Source: Candidatus Saccharimonadota bacterium (GTDB taxonomy: Bacteria > Patescibacteriota > Saccharimonadia > Saccharimonadales > Saccharimonadaceae). Taken from it: a stretch of 64,000 nucleotides of DNA. Under the pieces are notes generated by a model. That model had not been told where the DNA came from. It made no database searches and saw only the letters and a program-made list of their open reading frames with translations. The stretch is taken from positions 1 to 64,000 of the forward strand of contig JAFWBV010000007.1 of NCBI GenBank assembly GCA_017506895.1. The letters are read 5' to 3'. Shown in pieces: positions 60,625 through 64,000 of the stretch (position 1 is the first letter of the stretch; each line of letters opens with the position of its first letter). The position numbers and the translations under genes are program-made.

Positions 60625-61872
60625 ATGAAAAAGCTATTAGAGAAACTACCATTTTACAACAAAGCGGTGTTACCATACCATTATTTTCAGGCCGTCCTTG
60701 CTACTACTAAATATCGTCATCCCGCAAAAAAACTTCACGTCATTGGAGTTACAGGGACTAATGGTAAAACTACTACATGTTTTATGATCTGGCAAATGTT
60801 AAATTCTGCAGGCCTAAAAGCTGGAATCATGACCACGGTTGCCTATGGGGTTGATAAGCTTAAACCAGAGCTAAACCATATGACCACCGTTGATGCTTTT
60901 ACCCTAAATGAGCGTATTGCCGACATCAAAAAGCAAGGCGCAAAATATCTCGTTCTTGAAGTTACGTCTCATGCCCTTGCTGAATATCGCACTTTAGGGA
61001 TTCCAATTGAAATAGGTGTATTTACAAACTTAACGCACGATCATTTGGACTATCACAAAACATTTAAAAACTATCGTGCAGCTAAAGGTAAACTGTTTAA
61101 AAAAGCATCATATAGTATTTTAAATGCTGATGATTCGGCCACAAATTATTACAAAAAAATCTCACATAGTTATATCACTTATGGCATAAAAAATGGTCAA
61201 AAAAGAGCAAAAGACATAGAATTGGCAGTAAATGGCATTAAGTATTCATTTGGTGATATAAATATTGAAAGCTCAATCCCAGGAGAGTTTAATGTTTATA
61301 ATTCGATGGCTGCCGCTCTAGTCGGTCAAAAAATAGGCTTAAGTAATGAGCAAATAGTATCGGGCATCAAGTCCTTAACCACGGTTGAAGGACGCATGAA
61401 TACGATTAATGAAGGTCAACCTTTTACGATTATTATAGATTATGCACATGCCCCAGACGCACTGGAAAAAGTTTTTAGTTCAGTCAAAAACTGTAATGGA
61501 AAGATTATTTCAGTGCATGGTGGCGCAGGGCGACGCGATCCGTCAACTCGGCCGATTCGTGGAGAAATACTAGCTAAGCATTCAGATATAGTTATTATTA
61601 CCGAAGATGATTCTCGCGACGAAGATCCCGAAAAGATTGCATCTGGCTTTATCGAAGGCGCCACTAAGGCTGGCAAAGTTTTAGGCAAGGATTTGTTTAA
61701 AGAACTAGATAGAAAAAAGGCTATCGAATTGGCTCTTAAGATTGCTAAGAAAGGCGACCTAGTTTTAATTCTGGGTAAAGGACACGAAAAATCCATCCTT
61801 CGTGCGGATGGTCCACATGATTTTAACGACGAAGATGTCACCAGAAAAATACTAAAGAAAAAGCGACAATAA
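60625..61872 (+). CDS. murE: MurE-like UDP-MurNAc-tripeptide ligase
   Basis: 415 aa. The short N-terminal region lacks the usual first domain (~80 residues shorter than E. coli MurE). It has P-loop GVTGTNGKTTT (about 43-50), TTVDAFTLNERI, EVTSHALAEYR, TNLTHDHLDYH, VEGRMNTIN, DYAHAPDALE, GAGRRDPSTRP and GKGHEKS. The substrate-selecting DNPR (mDAP) or DNPA/D (Lys) motif is replaced by DDSRDEDP, so the third amino acid cannot be predicted. It starts 1 nt after the ABC permease. Confidence 0.92.
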   Translation: MKKLLEKLPFYNKAVLPYHYFQAVLATTKYRHPAKKLHVIGVTGTNGKTTTCFMIWQMLNSAGLKAGIMTTVAYGVDKLKPELNHMTTVDAFTLNERIADIKKQGAKYLVLEVTSHALAEYRTLGIPIEIGVFTNLTHDHLDYHKTFKNYRAAKGKLFKKASYSILNADDSATNYYKKISHSYITYGIKNGQKRAKDIELAVNGIKYSFGDINIESSIPGEFNVYNSMAAALVGQKIGLSNEQIVSGIKSLTTVEGRMNTINEGQPFTIIIDYAHAPDALEKVFSSVKNCNGKIISVHGGAGRRDPSTRPIRGEILAKHSDIVIITEDDSRDEDPEKIASGFIEGATKAGKVLGKDLFKELDRKKAIELALKIAKKGDLVLILGKGHEKSILRADGPHDFNDEDVTRKILKKKRQ

Positions 61873-61883
61873 TATAATCTTTC

Positions 61884-62627
61884 TCAGGGTTCGTATTCTG
61901 CGATACCTTCAATAATGTAATTTGGCGAAATACCTATCGCATTTGCAATAGCTACCGCACAGGCCATATATGAAGATGAAGTTTCACCTGGCACAAAAGT
62001 CGCTACCGACATTATCTCAGAATTAACCGACAACGTAGCTTCAGTTCCCTTTGGATATAGTTTTGAATTCAATATTTTAACGTCAGCGCTAGTTTGTCCG
62101 TACACAACAGTGTTTTCTCGTCCTTTTAAGTTTTTCAATAAATCGTAGTTTTTATCATCGCTATTTAAAACAATGATATCTGGGTTCATATTAAATAAAG
62201 TTTTTTCAGAATCAACATATTCTTCTGGAGACATATCATCAAGACCTGCTGTTATGAAATTCGTCATTGCGGCAACATGAATTGGTAATCCGTAAAAAAC
62301 ATTATTTTGTAGCCCTTCAACTGGCACAGTTACTATTACATAATTCGCGCCAGCCTTCCAAGCATCTGATAAAAACTTGTGAAGCATGCTAATCTTAAAA
62401 GGTTGATCAGACGCTAGTACTGCGACCTGTTCGCCGGCAGAATGTAATATTTCATGTACATAATGCGCCACGGTTACTTTACCAGTAGTACCAGTTATAG
62501 CAATCAACTTCATATCCTTAGCAGGATTACCATAATAAGATTTCAGTAGTTTTGCTTTAATTTTTTGCACGTTTCTTTTAACTGAATTGTTTCTGTTTGG
62601 TTTCTTAGCTTTCTGGTCGTCTTTCAT
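61884..62627 (-). CDS. truncated Mur-ligase-like protein
   Basis: 247 aa from ATG 62627 (MKDDQKAKKPNRN), GGAGA 8 nt upstream; longer frames run into tRNA-Ser. It resembles MurE in its ATP-binding domain (IAITGTTGKVTVAHYVHEIL; MTNFITAGLDDMSPEEY; YMACAVAIANAIGIS) but the P-loop is altered and the sequence ends just where MurE would begin its C-terminal ligase domain (VEGRM). Catalysis as a ligase is doubtful. Convergent with murE, 11 nt apart. The message begins with tRNA-Ser(CGA). Confidence 0.75.
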   Translation of the reverse strand: MKDDQKAKKPNRNNSVKRNVQKIKAKLLKSYYGNPAKDMKLIAITGTTGKVTVAHYVHEILHSAGEQVAVLASDQPFKISMLHKFLSDAWKAGANYVIVTVPVEGLQNNVFYGLPIHVAAMTNFITAGLDDMSPEEYVDSEKTLFNMNPDIIVLNSDDKNYDLLKNLKGRENTVVYGQTSADVKILNSKLYPKGTEATLSVNSEIMSVATFVPGETSSSYMACAVAIANAIGISPNYIIEGIAEYEP

Positions 62628-62640
62628 GATTAATTCTCCA

Positions 62641-62730
62641 TGGCGGAAGCGAAAGGATTCGAACCTTCGAGACGGTCGCCCGCCCACACGATTTCGAGTC
62701 GTGCGCCTTCAACCACTCGGCCACGCTTCC
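62641..62730 (-). tRNA. tRNA-Ser(CGA)
   Basis: Acceptor GGAAGCG/CGCTTCC, anticodon CGA, a long variable arm, discriminator G and encoded CCA. A minus-strand TATAAT (62737-62742) ends only 6 nt before mature base 1, so little or no 5' leader is expected. The 3' CCA is followed directly by the next gene's ribosome-binding site. Confidence 0.95.
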
Positions 62731-62848
62731 ATCCCAATTATAACACATCGCTCTCTAAAACAAACTATAAGCGCCATAGACAAACTTATGTTAGCCACTA
62801 GAAATTTTAAAAAATAAAATTTCAGCTTCAATTATTCTCAAAATATGT

Positions 62849-62931
62849 TATAATAATATCGTCACCACTACAGGTGATGCTCATTTAATTTCTAGGTGGA
62901 TGTCGAGATTAACTTCAAAACATCCACATAT
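62849..62931 (+). promoter_or_regulatory. promoter and structured leader of tRNA-Arg
   Basis: TATAAT (62849-62854) lies ~77 nt before the tRNA. The leader has a hairpin TCACC-ACTACA-GGTGA (62862-62877) at its 5' end and a perfect 8-bp stem GTGGATGT/ACATCCAC (62896-62927) ending 4 nt before the tRNA. The remaining 62731-62848 stretch shows only the tRNA-Ser promoter. Confidence 0.6.
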
Positions 62932-63008
62932 GCGCCCGTAGCTCAGCTGGATAGAGCGTTTGCTTGCGGAGCAAAAGGTCGTAGGTTCAAATCCTGTCGG
63001 GCGTACCA
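62932..63008 (+). tRNA. tRNA-Arg(GCG)
   Basis: GCGCCCG/CGGGCGT acceptor (with a G-U end pair), D-loop GGATAG carrying the Arg identity A20, anticodon loop TTGCGGA (GCG, with identity C35), T-arm GTAGG/CCTGT and encoded CCA. Most bacteria use ACG (inosine) for these codons, so GCG is unusual. Confidence 0.88.
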
Positions 63009-63020
63009 TAGAATAAAAAA

Positions 63021-63040
63021 AGGCCAGTGGCCTATTTTTT
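63021..63040 (+). terminator. tRNA-Arg terminator
   Basis: AGGCC-AGT-GGCCT stem followed by a T-run; preceded by A's. Confidence 0.85.
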
Positions 63041-63049
63041 ATTGGAAAA

Positions 63050-63070
63050 GGCCCCGCAATAAACGGGGCC
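63050..63070 (-). terminator. terminator of the alpha-CTD-like gene
   Basis: GGCCCCG / CGGGGCC 7-bp stem with a 7-nt loop; on the minus strand it is followed by TTTT. Confidence 0.8.
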
Positions 63071-63086
63071 ATGAGTGTAGGATAGG

Positions 63087-63338
63087 TTAATCGGTTGTTC
63101 CCTGAAGAAAGATGCAATATCTCTGGAGTTTTTCTATTTCGCGGACTGTGATGCTTGGCATCCTAATCAGTTCACCCGAAGCTTCGCGCGCAATTCTCAG
63201 CAAATCATCAACAATATTGATTCCATGTTCCCTGAGCACATTGATTGTGGTTATTTCCAGCTCCGGCAGCCGTGCAATATCATCAGTTTTCTCCAGATGC
63301 AACAGTTTTAGTTTTACTCTGTCAGATAAATCACTCAT
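63087..63338 (-). CDS. small protein resembling RNA polymerase alpha C-terminal domain
   Basis: 83 aa from ATG 63338 (MSDLSDRVKLK); GGAGG is 5 nt upstream, and a TTG at 63350 overlaps it. ITTINVLREHGINIVDDLLRIA and MPSITVREIEKLQ have the helix-hairpin-helix spacing of the alpha-CTD ('...LKRAGINTVGDLL...G.KSLEEI'). It lacks the alpha NTD. It might bind UP-element-like DNA or a regulator. The match is by pattern only. Confidence 0.55.
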   Translation of the reverse strand: MSDLSDRVKLKLLHLEKTDDIARLPELEITTINVLREHGINIVDDLLRIAREASGELIRMPSITVREIEKLQRYCIFLQGTTD

Positions 63339-63444
63339 ATGCACCTCCAAAAGTACAAGGACGTTTAATTAGCATCACTTCTAGCTACACCTACCCTACA
63401 TAGGCAGAGATAGTATACCATATTTTCTTAATATATCAAAGTGT

Positions 63445-64000
63445 TTATGATCCAATCATGCATCTAACTGTTGCTGCTGCCCATTTCCCCCAGAAACCAC
63501 CTTGGCCAGGATATACGGTCACTCCATCAATATAGAATAAATCGATAGCACTAACGTTTTCTACGGTCGAAGTCCAGTACGAACCCCATGCACCCTGATT
63601 TACGTAAGCGGCATCATTTATAGATCCAGATAATGTAAAGTTATTTGGGAACTTAAGTAACCTCAAAACCATAGTGGCTCCAGTTGGAGTAGTAGAACTA
63701 TTCATTGGTTGCGCTACATTACTACTATTCTTTAAGCCACCCAAGCTATTGCTTAAGATGCCAAACTCACCATTTCCCTTTCCGGTTGGTATGCGCCATC
63801 CTTTCGGACAAATAGAAGTTGTATTATAGTTTCCGGCAGTTAAATAATTGGTAGTATTTGCAATTGCTGCTGGCCAAGTATAGTAATTCCCATAAAGATA
63901 CACCGCACCTTTATCATCCTTTGTGCTCGGGCCAGAACCCCCTGTAGATGTATTGGAATTATTATAGCGCGGGAATCTATAGGTCGGATTAGTAGTACCG
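63445..64000 (-). CDS. FISUMP-like surface protein, C-terminal part (continues past right edge)
   Basis: The frame is open to the window edge, so the gene starts beyond 64000. The visible ~185 residues have a Ser/Thr/Asn/Gly-rich linker and then a domain with LYGNYYTWPAAI, SICPKGWRIPTG and WGSYWTSTVEN..., and the end ATVRCMIGS. CPxGWRIPT and YWTST are typical of the FISUMP/DUF1566-like surface domain common in CPR/Saccharibacteria cell-surface proteins. The two Cys could form a disulfide. The 63351-63444 gap holds no gene. Confidence 0.8.
   Translation of the reverse strand, partial: GTTNPTYRFPRYNNSNTSTGGSGPSTKDDKGAVYLYGNYYTWPAAIANTTNYLTAGNYNTTSICPKGWRIPTGKGNGEFGILSNSLGGLKNSSNVAQPMNSSTTPTGATMVLRLLKFPNNFTLSGSINDAAYVNQGAWGSYWTSTVENVSAIDLFYIDGVTVYPGQGGFWGKWAAATVRCMIGS

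Noticed and set aside
62904-62945. Short ORF in the tRNA-Arg leader (ATG at about 62900)
   Set aside because: It would read 13 codons into the tRNA itself, and the AGGTGG touches the ATG without spacing, so translation is implausible.

Overview
The window reads as chromosome of a Patescibacteria/CPR bacterium, most likely Candidatus Saccharibacteria (TM7). This is an inference. It rests on the AT-rich, tightly packed gene layout, a Gram-positive-type T4SS with PrgI, a split VirB4 and many small VirB2-like pilins, a FISUMP-type surface protein at the right edge, and a minimal dnaA/dnaN/recF origin. TGA works as a stop (gene ending at 2941), so the code is standard and not the SR1/Gracilibacteria UGA-Gly code.

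Layout. 1-1.1 kb: 3' end of an MMPL transporter, a possible 29-codon leaderless gene and tRNA-Lys(CTT). 1.15-4.1 kb: a three-gene restriction-modification cassette (C5 MTase, N4/N6 MTase, HNH nuclease). 4.2-7.1 kb: ribonuclease Y, a small unknown gene and a CIRCE-controlled DnaJ-like chaperone. 7.1-18 kb: a T4SS-like region with split VirB4, PrgI, a giant VirB6-like protein and four VirB2-like genes (five modules), interrupted by Hsp20 and ComF. 18-25.4 kb: tRNA-Ser(GCT) followed by 81-bp tandem repeats of its own 3' end, two unknown genes, groEL/groES under CIRCE, a candidate structured ncRNA, a TylF-like methyltransferase and uvrA. 25.5-48.8 kb: a cell-surface polysaccharide locus (GtrA, CotH, ABC exporter, many glycosyltransferases, dTDP-rhamnose genes, DUF616 and TupA-like proteins, a lysozyme-like/ricin protein, an LCP ligase). 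48.8-54.9 kb: the origin block jag-yidC-rnpA-rpmH / dnaA-dnaN-recF, with DnaA boxes on both sides of dnaA. 54.9-64 kb: a large secreted unknown, an RNA methyltransferase, tRNA-Ser(GGA) with a copy of its 3' end 80 bp downstream, a MacB-type ABC pair, MurE, a truncated Mur ligase co-transcribed with tRNA-Ser(CGA), tRNA-Arg(GCG), an alpha-CTD-like protein and a partial FISUMP protein.

How the genes work together. The polysaccharide locus can make dTDP-rhamnose (RmlA-D), build a glycan (GT2, GT4 and GT-C enzymes), export it (Wzm/Wzt) and probably attach it to the wall (LCP). The T4SS genes would make a secretion or DNA-uptake/attachment machine, and ComF nearby fits DNA uptake. Heat-shock genes share a CIRCE design in which the -35 hexamer lies inside the operator.

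Unusual signals. (i) Both tRNA-Ser genes that are not followed directly by a gene carry downstream copies of their own 3' end, starting at the same T-loop position, with about 80 bp spacing and a hairpin in each unit. (ii) A 17-bp-stemmed RNA gene with its own promoter lies beside groES. (iii) About a dozen genes have a TATAAT box only 5-10 nt before the start codon and no Shine-Dalgarno, which implies leaderless mRNAs; one such pair shares a perfectly symmetric TATAATTATA promoter. (iv) The LexA-like regulator has no protease domain.
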